From NCBI RefSeq assembly GCF_030504955.1, contig NZ_JAUKTR010000004.1:124001-188000 (forward strand): a DNA stretch of 64,000 nt, given 5' to 3'. Below the pieces are notes generated by a model. The model worked only from the letters and a program-made list of their open reading frames with translations. It was not told the origin of the DNA and did not search any database. Position numbers and translations under genes: made by a program. Below, in pieces: positions 15,093 through 23,095 of the stretch. Positions within the stretch are counted from its first letter, which is position 1; each line of letters begins with the position of its first letter. This DNA is from Peiella sedimenti (lineage in GTDB: Bacteria > Pseudomonadota > Alphaproteobacteria > Caulobacterales > Caulobacteraceae).

Positions 15093-16058
15093 TCAGATGT
15101 GAGTTGGCCGGTAAGTCAGGCGCTTGCCGACCACACCCGCCACCGCACGCTGCATCCGCTCAACATCCTCACAGCCGGTCGCGGAGCGGTTGCTGTAGCG
15201 GAAGTCAAACTCCGCCATGTAGCGGTGCAGGTGCTTCTTGGCGCAGTGCTGATAGATGCCCTTCATGCCGCGCTTGAAGATGCTGAAATAGCCTTCGATG
15301 GTGTTGGTGTGGATGAACGGGTTCTCGGGGTGCACGTATTCCTTCCGGCTATGGTTCACGACGCCATGGGCGGCGAACTTCTGGCCGATACGGCGATAGA
15401 GAACGTGATCGTCCGTCAGCAGCACGGCCTCACGGGCAAGGTTGGCCTCTAGAACCGGCTTGATCTGAGCGATGGTCGCATCGTCCAGCACGGTAGAGCG
15501 GGCGCGGCCCGTGTTGCGGTCAACGAGGGTCAGCACCTTCATCTTTTGCGGGGTGCGGACCTTCTGGCGGCCCCACGGGGCGTTGTCAGGGTCGATGCCG
15601 ATGTAGGTTTCATCGACCTCGACGCCGCCGCCGTTCGTGCCGAACGGGTCAAGCTCGCCAGAGCGCATGGCCTCGCGGATGCGATGGGCCAGGAACCACG
15701 CGGTCTTGTAGGTGACCTCCAGAGTGCGCTCCAGCTGCTTAGCGGAGACGCCCTTCTTGCTGGCGCACATGAGGTAGACCGCCTGCAGCCACTTATGAAG
15801 CGGCAGGTGGCTTTCCTCAAAGATGGTGCCGACGCGCACGGTGAACTGCTGACGGCAGTCGCCGCACTTCTTCAGGCCGTGGCGGACCACGCCTTCCGGG
15901 TTCTTCTTGGAAGGCTTGGAGCGAACGCCCTTAAGCTCATACGTCCGGCCAGAGCAGCCGCAATGCGGGCACACAGGCGAGCCGCCCCAGATGATGCCCT
16001 CCACAAAGCGGAAGGCTTCGGCTTCATCGTGAAAGTAGGGCTTGGACAGAACAGACAC
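15093..16058 (-). CDS. IS1595-family (ISXO2-like) DDE transposase
   Basis: This 321-residue protein has an N-terminal zinc ribbon (CPHCGCSGRTY at ~31 and CGDCRQQF at ~65), a helix-turn-helix-like region (SKKGVSAKQLERTLEVTYKT) and an ISXO2-like catalytic core. Acidic residues lie in VEVDETYIG (~146) and LLTDDHVLY (~220), and the HTNTIEGYFSIFKRG motif (~255) is typical of IS1595. The start is a GTG with AAGGAG upstream. It lies just inside the right end of the transposon and reads away from it. No frameshift or internal stop is seen, so it is probably active. Confidence 0.95.
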   Translation of the reverse strand: MSVLSKPYFHDEAEAFRFVEGIIWGGSPVCPHCGCSGRTYELKGVRSKPSKKNPEGVVRHGLKKCGDCRQQFTVRVGTIFEESHLPLHKWLQAVYLMCASKKGVSAKQLERTLEVTYKTAWFLAHRIREAMRSGELDPFGTNGGGVEVDETYIGIDPDNAPWGRQKVRTPQKMKVLTLVDRNTGRARSTVLDDATIAQIKPVLEANLAREAVLLTDDHVLYRRIGQKFAAHGVVNHSRKEYVHPENPFIHTNTIEGYFSIFKRGMKGIYQHCAKKHLHRYMAEFDFRYSNRSATGCEDVERMQRAVAGVVGKRLTYRPTHI

Positions 16059-16080
16059 GGCGCAATCTCCTTATGCGCCT

Positions 16081-16108
16081 AGGATAGCTGGCCCCGTGGG
16101 TTTGTCAA
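16081..16108 (-). promoter_or_regulatory. Promoter of the transposase, -35 inside the terminal repeat
   Basis: On the minus strand TTGACA (16108-16103) and TATCCT (16086-16081) are separated by 16 bases, followed by AAGGAG and the GTG start. The -35 lies within the right inverted repeat, so transposase binding to the end could shut off its own gene. Confidence 0.7.
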
Positions 16109-16121
16109 CTACATATACGCC
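16097..16121 (-). repeat. Right terminal inverted repeat of the IS1595-family transposon
   Basis: Read inward it is GGCGTATATG-TAG-TTGACAAACCCA, matching the left end outside the three central bases. The adjoining 16122-16129 is the second copy of the target duplication. Confidence 0.9.
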
Positions 16122-16129
16122 CCGACCTT
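16122..16129. repeat. Target site duplication CCGACCTT, right copy
   Basis: Exact repeat of 13213-13220, directly abutting the right transposon end. Confidence 0.9.
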
Positions 16130-16150
16130 GCCAGAACGAAAAGAGAACGT

Positions 16151-17215
16151 CTAGACCTGCCTCAACTGTCGCCCGGTCAGGATCATGGCCGCCACCACGC
16201 AGCCGGCGAACAGCAGGCCCTCCAGCATGGCCACGCCGACATGGCTGACAGGGCCGAAACCGGCTTCACCGAAGAGGGCGCCGAGCGGCGTCAGATCGAG
16301 GCGCGAATCCGGGAACATCTGGGCCAGAGCCTCAAGGCTGGCGGCCATCAGCTGGCCGCCCATCAGCGTGATCACAAGGCCCGCCAGCGCGCCGCCCAGC
16401 CCGCCGACGGCGCTGGCGCGCAGCAGCGACCCTGGCCCCGCCAGCCTCGCGCCCAGCCACGCACCCAGGCCCACGCCCGCGCCGAGCACAAACCCCTCCG
16501 GTCCGCCCGTCACCTCGCCGGGCGCCCGCCCCAGCAGAAGGACGAAGCCGTCGCTGGCCACGAGCTTGACGAAGGCGCCCACGATCAGGCCGCCGGCGGC
16601 CCCGCCCAGGACGCTCCAGGGACCGAGCCGCCCCGAGATCAGCCGCGCCGCCGCCACGCCGAATCCGACGCCCGCGCCGCCTATCAGGCCCACCACCATG
16701 GTGACGCAGACCAGCACCATCAGGATGGAGCCCGCCCCCATCCCAGGCTCAGGCGGTTGGGTCACGCCAAGCACGGCGTAAAGCATACCGCCAAGGAAAC
16801 CGGCGACCCCGCCTCCGGCCATGGCGGCGGCGCCCAGCCAGAGCGCCTCGATCCAGCCTTGTGGAGGGGCCGCGGCGGCCTGGGCGGACGGTGGGGTTTC
16901 CGCCGCTTTGACAAGCGCGATAAAGCGATAGCCGTGCTTGGGGACGGTCTCGATGAAGCGAGGCTGGGCCGCCTCATCCCCCAGCAGACGGCGGAGGGTG
17001 CGGATGCACTGGGTCAGCGCCTCGTCCGTGACTGGAACGCCTCGCCACACCTCATCCATGAAGCGGTCCTTGGCGACCAGCCGCCCCGCCTCGCGCACCA
17101 TCAGGATCAAAGCGTCGAGATAGCGCGCGTTCAGATCCACCGTCCGGCCGTCACGGCTCAGCCGCCGCTGGGCGGGATCAAGCACAAAGTCGCCAAAGCG
17201 GTAGGGGCCGTTCAC
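16151..17215 (-). CDS. Membrane-bound winged-helix regulator (CadC/ToxR-like, multi-pass)
   Basis: Residues 1-100 form an OmpR-type winged helix (YRFGDFVLDPAQRRLSRDGR, then GYRFIALV). The remaining ~250 residues hold seven or eight Gly/Ala-rich membrane segments, for example SILMVLVCVTMVVGLIGG. ToxR/CadC-type regulators normally have one membrane span and a periplasmic sensor; here the sensor is itself a membrane bundle. The gene starts with GTG at 17215. Its stop lies 21 bases from the transposon duplication, so the insertion just missed it. Signal and targets unknown. Confidence 0.75.
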   Translation of the reverse strand: MNGPYRFGDFVLDPAQRRLSRDGRTVDLNARYLDALILMVREAGRLVAKDRFMDEVWRGVPVTDEALTQCIRTLRRLLGDEAAQPRFIETVPKHGYRFIALVKAAETPPSAQAAAAPPQGWIEALWLGAAAMAGGGVAGFLGGMLYAVLGVTQPPEPGMGAGSILMVLVCVTMVVGLIGGAGVGFGVAAARLISGRLGPWSVLGGAAGGLIVGAFVKLVASDGFVLLLGRAPGEVTGGPEGFVLGAGVGLGAWLGARLAGPGSLLRASAVGGLGGALAGLVITLMGGQLMAASLEALAQMFPDSRLDLTPLGALFGEAGFGPVSHVGVAMLEGLLFAGCVVAAMILTGRQLRQV

Positions 17216-17301
17216 GAGGCGACGAATCCTTCAGGCGGCCTACGGGTCGGCACAGGCTAGCTTCGCCTCGGCCGGGATCAAAGACCCTCGCTGTGGCGCC
17301 G

Positions 17302-18120
17302 TTAGAACTTCGGGCGGAACATTCCCGCAGGGCTGGCGGTGAAGATCTCCACGCCGCCCTCGGTGACGCCGACGGAGTGTTCACACTGGGCCGAGAGGGA
17401 TTTGTCGCGGGTCACCGCCGTCCAGCCGTCGGACAGAACCTTCACGTGCGATTTGCCCAGGTTCAGCATGGGTTCGACGGTGAAGAACATACCGGGCTTC
17501 AGCTCGGCGCCCTGACCCCGACGGCCGAAGTGCAGCACGTTCGGATTGTCGTGGAAGACGCGGCCCACGCCGTGACCGCAGAAGTCCTGAACGATGCTCA
17601 TGCGGTTCTTCTCGGCCACCTGCTGGATGGCCCAGCCGATGTCGCCGAAGGTGTTTCCCGGCTTGACCATCTTCAGACCCGCCTCGAGCGCGTCATAGGT
17701 GGTCTCCACCAATCGGCGGGCGCGGGCGTTGATCTGGCCGACCGGGTACATGCGGCTGGTGTCGCCATGCCAGCCGTCGACGATCACGGTCACGTCGATG
17801 TTGGCGATGTCGCCGTCCTTCAGCGCCTTGTCGCCGGGGATGCCGTGGCAGACGACATGGTTGGGCGAGATGCAGGTGGTCCTGGTGTAGCCCTTGTAGC
17901 CAAGGCAGGCGGGCTGGCCGCCGTTGTCCAGAATGAACTCGCGGGCCAGGTCGTCCAGATAGCCGGTGGAGACGCCCGGCGTCACATGCTCAGTCAGCAT
18001 GTCCAGGCACTCGGCGGCCAGCCGTCCGGCCGCGCGCATGCCCTCGAAGTCCTCGGGCCGGTGCAGCTTGATGGCGCGGGTGCGCACATAGGGGTCGGAC
18101 AGGGCGTCGATCGTTTCCAT
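17302..18120 (-). CDS. map: Methionine aminopeptidase, type I
   Basis: This 272-residue enzyme removes the N-terminal Met of nascent proteins. The metal and catalytic residues are visible: His at CHGIPG (~92), Asp in IANIDVTV (~109) and GDTS (~120), His in CGHGVG, Glu in FTVEPM and Glu in CEHSVGV. The start at 18120 overlaps the sfsA stop by one base (TGATG), so the two are coupled. The annotated start trims a 25-residue upstream extension that overlaps sfsA. Map lies near radC, as in related genomes. Confidence 0.95.
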   Translation of the reverse strand: METIDALSDPYVRTRAIKLHRPEDFEGMRAAGRLAAECLDMLTEHVTPGVSTGYLDDLAREFILDNGGQPACLGYKGYTRTTCISPNHVVCHGIPGDKALKDGDIANIDVTVIVDGWHGDTSRMYPVGQINARARRLVETTYDALEAGLKMVKPGNTFGDIGWAIQQVAEKNRMSIVQDFCGHGVGRVFHDNPNVLHFGRRGQGAELKPGMFFTVEPMLNLGKSHVKVLSDGWTAVTRDKSLSAQCEHSVGVTEGGVEIFTASPAGMFRPKF

Positions 18121-18830
18121 CAGGTCTCCAGGGCGCGCCAGGGCACGCGGCGCTTTAGCACAATCTCTTCGGGCGATAGTTGGGCAGCATAGCACAGAAC
18201 CTCAACACCGCGCTCGGCCGCCCGCCTCAGCGCCGGACCGTAGGCCGCGTCCAGGTCGTCGGCCGTGTCGAAGGCGTTGATGCCCGCCTGCTGGATAGCG
18301 AAGACCATGACGGCGCGGCCGCCGGCCTCCACCACCCGCTCCAGTGCGCCCAGGTGCTTCAGCCCTCGCTCGGTGCGGCAGTCTGGAAACTCCGCGAGGC
18401 CTGACGTTCGCGCCAGGTGGACGTTCTTCACTTCGACATAGGCGGGCAGGCGGCCCTCGGCTTCGAGCAGCAGATCGATCCGGCTGCCGTCGTCGTAGCG
18501 GACCTCGCGGCGCAGGGTCGGATAGCCGGCCAGCTCGGGAATGACGCCGCCGATGATCGCCTCCTCCACCAGCCTGTTGGGCAGATGGGTGTTGACCCCG
18601 GCCATGCCGGTCCGGGCCTCCACCAGCTCCAGCGTGTGGGACAGCTTGCGGTTCGGGTTGTCGGCCTGGGACAGCCATACCCTCAGCCCCGGCTCGGTCA
18701 GGCCCAGCATGGCGCCCGTGTTCGGCACATGGACGGTCATCGGCCGCCCGTCCTCCAGCCGCACGTCTGCGAAAAAGCGCTTGTAGCGCCGCTCCAGCAC
18801 GGCGGGGATCAGGGGCGACTTGAAGCGCAT
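18120..18830 (-). CDS. sfsA: Sugar fermentation stimulation protein SfsA
   Basis: This 236-residue protein shows the SfsA signatures VHVPNTGAMLGL (~residue 34), NRLVEEAI and YVEVKNVHLA (~130) with the acidic residues of a predicted nuclease-like core, and FPDCRTERGLKHL. The start at 18830 (MRFKSPLIPAVLERRYKRFF) gives the usual family N-terminus; a longer frame exists. SfsA was named for an effect on maltose genes in E. coli and its biochemical role remains unclear. It overlaps map and is divergent from the CinA-like gene, with 23 bases between starts. Confidence 0.92.
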   Translation of the reverse strand: MRFKSPLIPAVLERRYKRFFADVRLEDGRPMTVHVPNTGAMLGLTEPGLRVWLSQADNPNRKLSHTLELVEARTGMAGVNTHLPNRLVEEAIIGGVIPELAGYPTLRREVRYDDGSRIDLLLEAEGRLPAYVEVKNVHLARTSGLAEFPDCRTERGLKHLGALERVVEAGGRAVMVFAIQQAGINAFDTADDLDAAYGPALRRAAERGVEVLCYAAQLSPEEIVLKRRVPWRALET

Positions 18831-18853
18831 GGCGCCCTCTCTAATGTCCCGCC

Positions 18854-19609
18854 ATGACCGACGCATCCCCCACGGCCGCCGTTCTCATCATCGGGGACGA
18901 GGTGCTGTCCGGCCGCACCCAAGACACCAACCTGAACACGATCGCCCGCTTCCTGGCGGCGATGGGCATCGACCTTATGGAGGCGCGGACGGTCGGCGAC
19001 CGGCGCGAACAGATCATCGCGGCGCTGAACGCCCTGCGCGGCGGCCACGACTACGTCTTTACGACGGGCGGCATCGGACCGACCCATGACGACATCACCG
19101 CCGAGTGTGTGGCTGAGGCCTTTGGCGTCGCCCTGCCCGAGCATCCGGAGGCCTTGGCCATTCTGGAGCGCCGCTATGGCGAGGCGTTCAACGCCGCCCG
19201 GCGGCGCATGGCGCGCATCCCCGAGGGCGGCGTGCTGATCGCCAACCCGGTCACGGACGCGCCGGGCTTTCAGATCGGAAATGTCTTCGTGATGGCGGGG
19301 GTGCCCAAGATCATGACGGCGATGCTCGAGGACGTGGCCCCACGCCTGAGAAGCGGCGCGGTGGTGCACAGCCGCACGGTGCGGGTGGCCGGCGTGGGGG
19401 AGGGGGCCATCGCCGACCTGCTGACCGCGGCGGCGCAGGCCAGGCGCGACCTCAGCTTCGGCAGCTATCCCTTCGGTCACGGAAGCGTGGGCGAGGTTGG
19501 GACCAATCTGGTGGTCCGAGGCCGGGATGAAGCGGCCTTGCAGGAGGCCGCCACCAATTTGCTGGCGGGACTGAAGGCTCTGGGGATCGAGGCGGTTCTT
19601 GAGGGCTGA
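18854..19609 (+). CDS. CinA-like molybdopterin-binding (MoCF) domain protein
   Basis: This 251-residue protein has the MoCF/COG1058 core: LIIGDEVLSGRTQDTN (~11), VFTTGGIGPTHDDIT (~67) and VMAGVPKIM (~150). It is the single-domain form without the C-terminal nicotinamide mononucleotide deamidase domain of full CinA, so competence or NMN functions should not be assumed. It is divergent from sfsA with a very short intergenic gap, so the two promoters must overlap. Confidence 0.85.
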   Translation: MTDASPTAAVLIIGDEVLSGRTQDTNLNTIARFLAAMGIDLMEARTVGDRREQIIAALNALRGGHDYVFTTGGIGPTHDDITAECVAEAFGVALPEHPEALAILERRYGEAFNAARRRMARIPEGGVLIANPVTDAPGFQIGNVFVMAGVPKIMTAMLEDVAPRLRSGAVVHSRTVRVAGVGEGAIADLLTAAAQARRDLSFGSYPFGHGSVGEVGTNLVVRGRDEAALQEAATNLLAGLKALGIEAVLEG

Positions 19610-19660
19610 GCCTCGATCCCGCGCCCGGCTCTGGCAGGGCGCCAGCCCAAAAAAGGGGGG

Positions 19661-19700
19661 CCAAACCGTGCCAAACCGCGCCAAATCGCGCCAGTTCGCG
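19661..19700 (+). repeat. Four 10-bp tandem repeats (CCAAACCGCG-like)
   Basis: Successive units are CCAAACCGTG, CCAAACCGCG, CCAAATCGCG and CCAGTTCGCG, phased exactly every ten bases. They lie in the 265-bp gap between the CinA-like gene and the convergent helicase gene. The remainder of the gap shows no gene. One-turn spacing could present a protein-binding face, but this is speculative. Confidence 0.6.
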
Positions 19701-19874
19701 GCCGGCAAGCGGAGCGGCCGGCAGGTGGCGGGGGGCGAGGACGAATCCAGATCCATCCGACCAGCCTAGGTCCGCCGGCCACGGCGGGGATAAGGGCCCG
19801 CCGCCTGGCCCTCATGCCTCGGGAAATGAAGAGCTTTAAGCCCCGACGCAAGAGGGGATTGGGCGGCGGGAGGA

Positions 19875-21338
19875 CTAGTTGGCGGCCCTCTGGCCCCAAC
19901 CCTTGCCGCCGTTCGACGGGCGGCGGCGGCGCGGCCGGCGCTTAAGCTGATCGACCGGCTTGGGCTCAGGCGTCCCGGAGCGCTCGACAGCCATGGGATC
20001 GTAATTGGGCTTGGGCTGCGCTTCGCGATGAGCGCGTTCGCGGCCCTCGCCCTTGCGGGGACGGTGCGGCTGGCCGCCCTCGGGCGGGCGGTGGCCTCGG
20101 CGGCGGTTGCGCGGACCTTCACTGCGGGGCCGCTCGTCGGACTCGGGCATCGTCGGTTTCTTGGCCACGCCGGCGGCCAGGATTGAGGCGTCGAGCGCGC
20201 CCAGTTGCCTGTCGTTGCGGCGGTCGATGGCCGGGATCTTCTGGCGCGTGACCTTCTCGATGTCCTTGAGCAGCTTCATCTCGTCGCCGGCGACGAAGCT
20301 GATGGCCGTGCCGTCCGCGCCCGCGCGGGCCGTGCGGCCGATGCGGTGGACGTAGGCCTCGGGCACGAAGGGCAGCTCGTAGTTCACCACATGGGTGACG
20401 CCGTCGATGTCGATGCCGCGCGCGGCGATGTCAGTGGCCACCAGCACCTTCAGCTTGCCGGCCTTGAAGGCGGCGAGCGTGCGCTCGCGCTGCGGCTGGC
20501 TCTTGTTGCCGTGGATGGCCCCGGCCTCGACCCCGCCGGTCTCGAGGTAGGCGGCCACCTTGTCGGCGCCGTGCTTGGTCTTGGTGAAGACCAGGACGCG
20601 GGTGAACTTGGGGTCCGAGAACAGCTCGGTCAGCAGGGCGCGCTTGCGGCCCTGTTCGACCCAGACCACGGACTGCTTGATGCGCTCGACCGTGGTGGCC
20701 TGGGGGGTCACCTGGACCTTTGCGGGGTCCTTCAGCAGCTCCCCGGCCAGCTTGCCGATCTCGCCCGGCATGGTGGCCGAGAAGAACAGGTTCTGCCGCT
20801 TGAAGGGCAGCTTGGCGACCACCTGGCGGATGGGCTTGATGAAGCCCAGGTCCAGCATCTGGTCGGCCTCGTCGAGCACGAAGATCTCGGTGGCCGACAG
20901 GTCGATGGTCTTCTGCTGCATGTGGTCCAGCAGACGGCCGGGCGCGGCCACCAGGACGTCGAGACCCTGCTGCAGGGCGCGCTCCTGGGGTCCGTACTTC
21001 ACCCCGCCGAAGACGGTGGCGACGCGGAAGCCCAGATGGGCGCCGTAGGTCTTGAAGCTCTCGGCGATCTGGGTGGCCAGCTCGCGCGTCGGCGACAGCA
21101 CCAGGCAGCGCGTGGTGCGCGGCATCGGCGCAACGCGGTTTTCGGCCAGCCTGTGCAGGATCGGCAGGGCGAAGGCCGCCGTCTTGCCGGTGCCCGTCTG
21201 GGCGATGCCCAGCAGGTCCTTGCCCTTCAGCAGGTGCGGAATGGCCTGGGCCTGGATAGGGGTGGGCTTCTCATAGCCCGAGGACTTGAGGGCCTGAAGC
21301 AGGGCCGGGTTGAGGCCCATGGATTGGAAGTCAGTCAC
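19875..21338 (-). CDS. rhlE: DEAD-box RNA helicase, RhlE type
   Basis: This ~487-residue protein carries all core motifs: a Q motif (GYEKPTPIQ), AQTGTGKT, PTRELATQ, DEADQMLD, FSATMP, IAARGIDI and HRIGRTARAG. The tail after ~residue 385 is a long basic, disordered region rich in Arg, Pro and Gly, as in RhlE proteins that help ribosome assembly and mRNA decay. The start is uncertain: GTG at 21338 gives VTDFQSMGL, a typical RhlE N-terminus, while longer in-frame starts exist. The gene is single, with neighbours on the opposite strand. Confidence 0.92.
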   Translation of the reverse strand: MTDFQSMGLNPALLQALKSSGYEKPTPIQAQAIPHLLKGKDLLGIAQTGTGKTAAFALPILHRLAENRVAPMPRTTRCLVLSPTRELATQIAESFKTYGAHLGFRVATVFGGVKYGPQERALQQGLDVLVAAPGRLLDHMQQKTIDLSATEIFVLDEADQMLDLGFIKPIRQVVAKLPFKRQNLFFSATMPGEIGKLAGELLKDPAKVQVTPQATTVERIKQSVVWVEQGRKRALLTELFSDPKFTRVLVFTKTKHGADKVAAYLETGGVEAGAIHGNKSQPQRERTLAAFKAGKLKVLVATDIAARGIDIDGVTHVVNYELPFVPEAYVHRIGRTARAGADGTAISFVAGDEMKLLKDIEKVTRQKIPAIDRRNDRQLGALDASILAAGVAKKPTMPESDERPRSEGPRNRRRGHRPPEGGQPHRPRKGEGRERAHREAQPKPNYDPMAVERSGTPEPKPVDQLKRRPRRRRPSNGGKGWGQRAAN

Positions 21339-21659
21339 GTCAAAGCGTCTTTCGCATGAACGACGGCGCGCGGCCGGATTCACCGGCAAGGGTTCAGCGC
21401 CGTCGGCTCCCCGCCCGTCTGGGCGTCATGGGGAGCGGGTGGCGCCGCCCCGCGTGTCATGGGCAGCGAAATAATCTGTGGTGACCCGGCCGCTTCGACA
21501 GACAAGCCCCCGTTGGTCTGGAGGCCACACGCGCTGGAGCGCGCCGGACATCGCCTTGTGCGATGCGGCAAAGGTGGGGGCTGATTGCGTCAAGGTCAAG
21601 GCGGGGCTTGAAATGGCCGGCCGACACCGCGAGGGTCACCCGCCACCAAGGAGTCCGCC
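21339..21659. other. Intergenic region between helicase and peptidase genes
   Basis: This ~320-bp gap separates divergent genes and so should hold both promoters. The only clear element is AAGGAG a few bases before the peptidase ATG. I see no gene or RNA here. Confidence 0.5.
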
Positions 21660-23063
21660 ATGCGCCGTTTCGCTTCTCTCGCCGTGATCGCCGCCGTGCT
21701 TTCCGCCGGCGCGGCGGCCGCCCAGGACGCCGAGGCCATCCGCACGGCGGAACAGCTGCGCGACCGGGCGATGCAAGGCTCGGGCGCCTACGCAGTGGTG
21801 GAGGAGATCACCACCCGTTTCGGGCCGCGCCTGGCCGGCACCGAGGCCGAGCAGAGGGCCGCCGCCTGGGGCGAGGCCTATCTGCGGCGCGAGGGCTTCC
21901 AGAACGTACGTCAGGAGACCTTCCCGCTAGCGGTCTGGACGCGCGGGATCGACCGGGCTGAGATCGTCGGCGACCACGCGCAGCCGCTGTCCGTGGTTGC
22001 GTTGGGCGGTTCCGGCGCGACCGCCGAGGGCGGTGTCGAGGCCGAGGCGGTCATCTTCGAGACCTATCAGCAGATGCTGGACGCGCCGGAGGGCGCGCTG
22101 CGGGGCAAGATCGCGGTGGTGCTGCAGGAGACGGTGCGCATGCAGGACGGCTCCGGCTATGGCGTCACCTCAACCATTCGCGGGCAGGGCCCGGAAGAGG
22201 CGGCGCGGCGTGGCGCCGTCGGCTTCCTGCTGCGATCGCTGGGCACGCACGATCACCGGTTCGCGCATACGGGCGCCACACGGTGGCTGGACGAGCCGAT
22301 CCCGTCCTTCGCCCTGTCGCCGCCTGACGCTGAGCAACTGGCCCGCATCGCGGCCCTGTCGAACCGGCCGCTGAGGCTGCGTCTGCATTCCGGCGCCGGC
22401 CGCGTGCTGGAGGGGCGGTCGCAGAACGTCATCGCCGAGGTGCGGGGACGCGAGGCGCCGGAGGAGGTGATCGTCATCGGCGCACACATGGACAGCTGGG
22501 ACCTGGGGACCGGCGCCATCGACGATGCGGCGGGCATCGCCATCGTTACGCGCGCGGCGCGCCTAATCGCCGATCTGCCTGAGCGGCCGCGTCGCACCAT
22601 CCGCGTCGTCTGGTTCGGCGCCGAGGAGGTCAGCCAGCCGGGCGGCACGGGCCTGGCCGGTGGGCGGGACTACGTCACGCGGCACCGCGAGACTTTCGAC
22701 CGGCACGTGGCGGCCAGCGAGAGCGACTTCGGAGCGCGGCCGATCTACAGCCTGGCCCTGCCGGCGGGATTCTCGGATCAGACCTTCCTGGCCGCCGCGC
22801 GCCGGGTGCTGACGCCCATCGGCGTGAACGTCTCGCCGGCGCCCAACCAGGGCGGCGGGCCGGACATCATTCCCATGGCTACGGCTGGGGTGCCGACCTT
22901 CCGCCTGAACCAGGACGGCTCGGACTATTTCGACACGCACCACACGGTGGACGACGTCATCGACCGGATCGAGCCCGAGGATCTGGACCAGAACGTCGCC
23001 GCCTGGGCTGCGGTGCTGTGGCTGATGGCCGACAGCGAGGTGTCGCTGCGGCCGGCCAGTTAG
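21660..23063 (+). CDS. Secreted M28-family metallopeptidase
   Basis: This 467-residue protein starts with a signal peptide (RRFASLAVIAAVLSAGAAAAQ) and has AAGGAG upstream. The zinc ligands of the co-catalytic M28 site are visible: HMDSWDLGTGAIDDAAG (~278-294), GAEEVSQPGG (~320), Asp in ASESDFG (~353) and a late His in DYFDTHHTVDD. Residues ~115-240 form the protease-associated insert. The closest type is carboxypeptidase Q-like dipeptidases, acting in the periplasm or at the outer membrane. It converges on the symporter gene. Confidence 0.9.
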   Translation: MRRFASLAVIAAVLSAGAAAAQDAEAIRTAEQLRDRAMQGSGAYAVVEEITTRFGPRLAGTEAEQRAAAWGEAYLRREGFQNVRQETFPLAVWTRGIDRAEIVGDHAQPLSVVALGGSGATAEGGVEAEAVIFETYQQMLDAPEGALRGKIAVVLQETVRMQDGSGYGVTSTIRGQGPEEAARRGAVGFLLRSLGTHDHRFAHTGATRWLDEPIPSFALSPPDAEQLARIAALSNRPLRLRLHSGAGRVLEGRSQNVIAEVRGREAPEEVIVIGAHMDSWDLGTGAIDDAAGIAIVTRAARLIADLPERPRRTIRVVWFGAEEVSQPGGTGLAGGRDYVTRHRETFDRHVAASESDFGARPIYSLALPAGFSDQTFLAAARRVLTPIGVNVSPAPNQGGGPDIIPMATAGVPTFRLNQDGSDYFDTHHTVDDVIDRIEPEDLDQNVAAWAAVLWLMADSEVSLRPAS

Positions 23064-23067
23064 GCCT

Positions 23068-23095
23068 TCAGGCTCAGGTCCTCAGGCTCAGGCCC
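23068..23095 (+). repeat. Two 14-bp tandem repeats at a gene end
   Basis: TCAGGCTCAGGTCC is followed directly by TCAGGCTCAGGCCC and a partial third copy. It lies just past the peptidase stop and covers the last codons of the convergent symporter. Confidence 0.6.

Larger units (their letters stand above)
13221..16121. mobile_element. IS1595-family transposon with four passenger genes (2,901 bp)
   Basis: The two ends are inverted repeats of 25 bp matching at 22 positions. Each reads inward GGCGTATATG, three variable bases, then TTGACAAACCCA. The left end is 13221-13245 and the right end 16097-16121. A perfect 8-bp direct duplication flanks the element. Inside are a transposase gene at the right end and four other genes: an OB-fold membrane protein, a 56-residue membrane protein, a 50-residue protein and a DUF3800 protein. 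Some IS1595-family members are known to carry passengers. The intact ends, duplication and transposase suggest recent insertion. Confidence 0.92.

Noticed and set aside
14978..15277. 99-residue plus-strand frame after DUF3800
   Set aside because: Antisense to the transposase end, Pro/Ser/Arg-rich and without start signals.
16241..17260. 339-residue frame opposite the winged-helix regulator
   Set aside because: Low-complexity His/Gln/Arg composition, antisense to a gene with clear wHTH and membrane segments.
20205..21359. Long plus-strand frame opposite the helicase gene
   Set aside because: Composition is Gly/His/Asp/Leu-rich without a family; it is the GC-driven shadow of the helicase, whose motifs are unmistakable.
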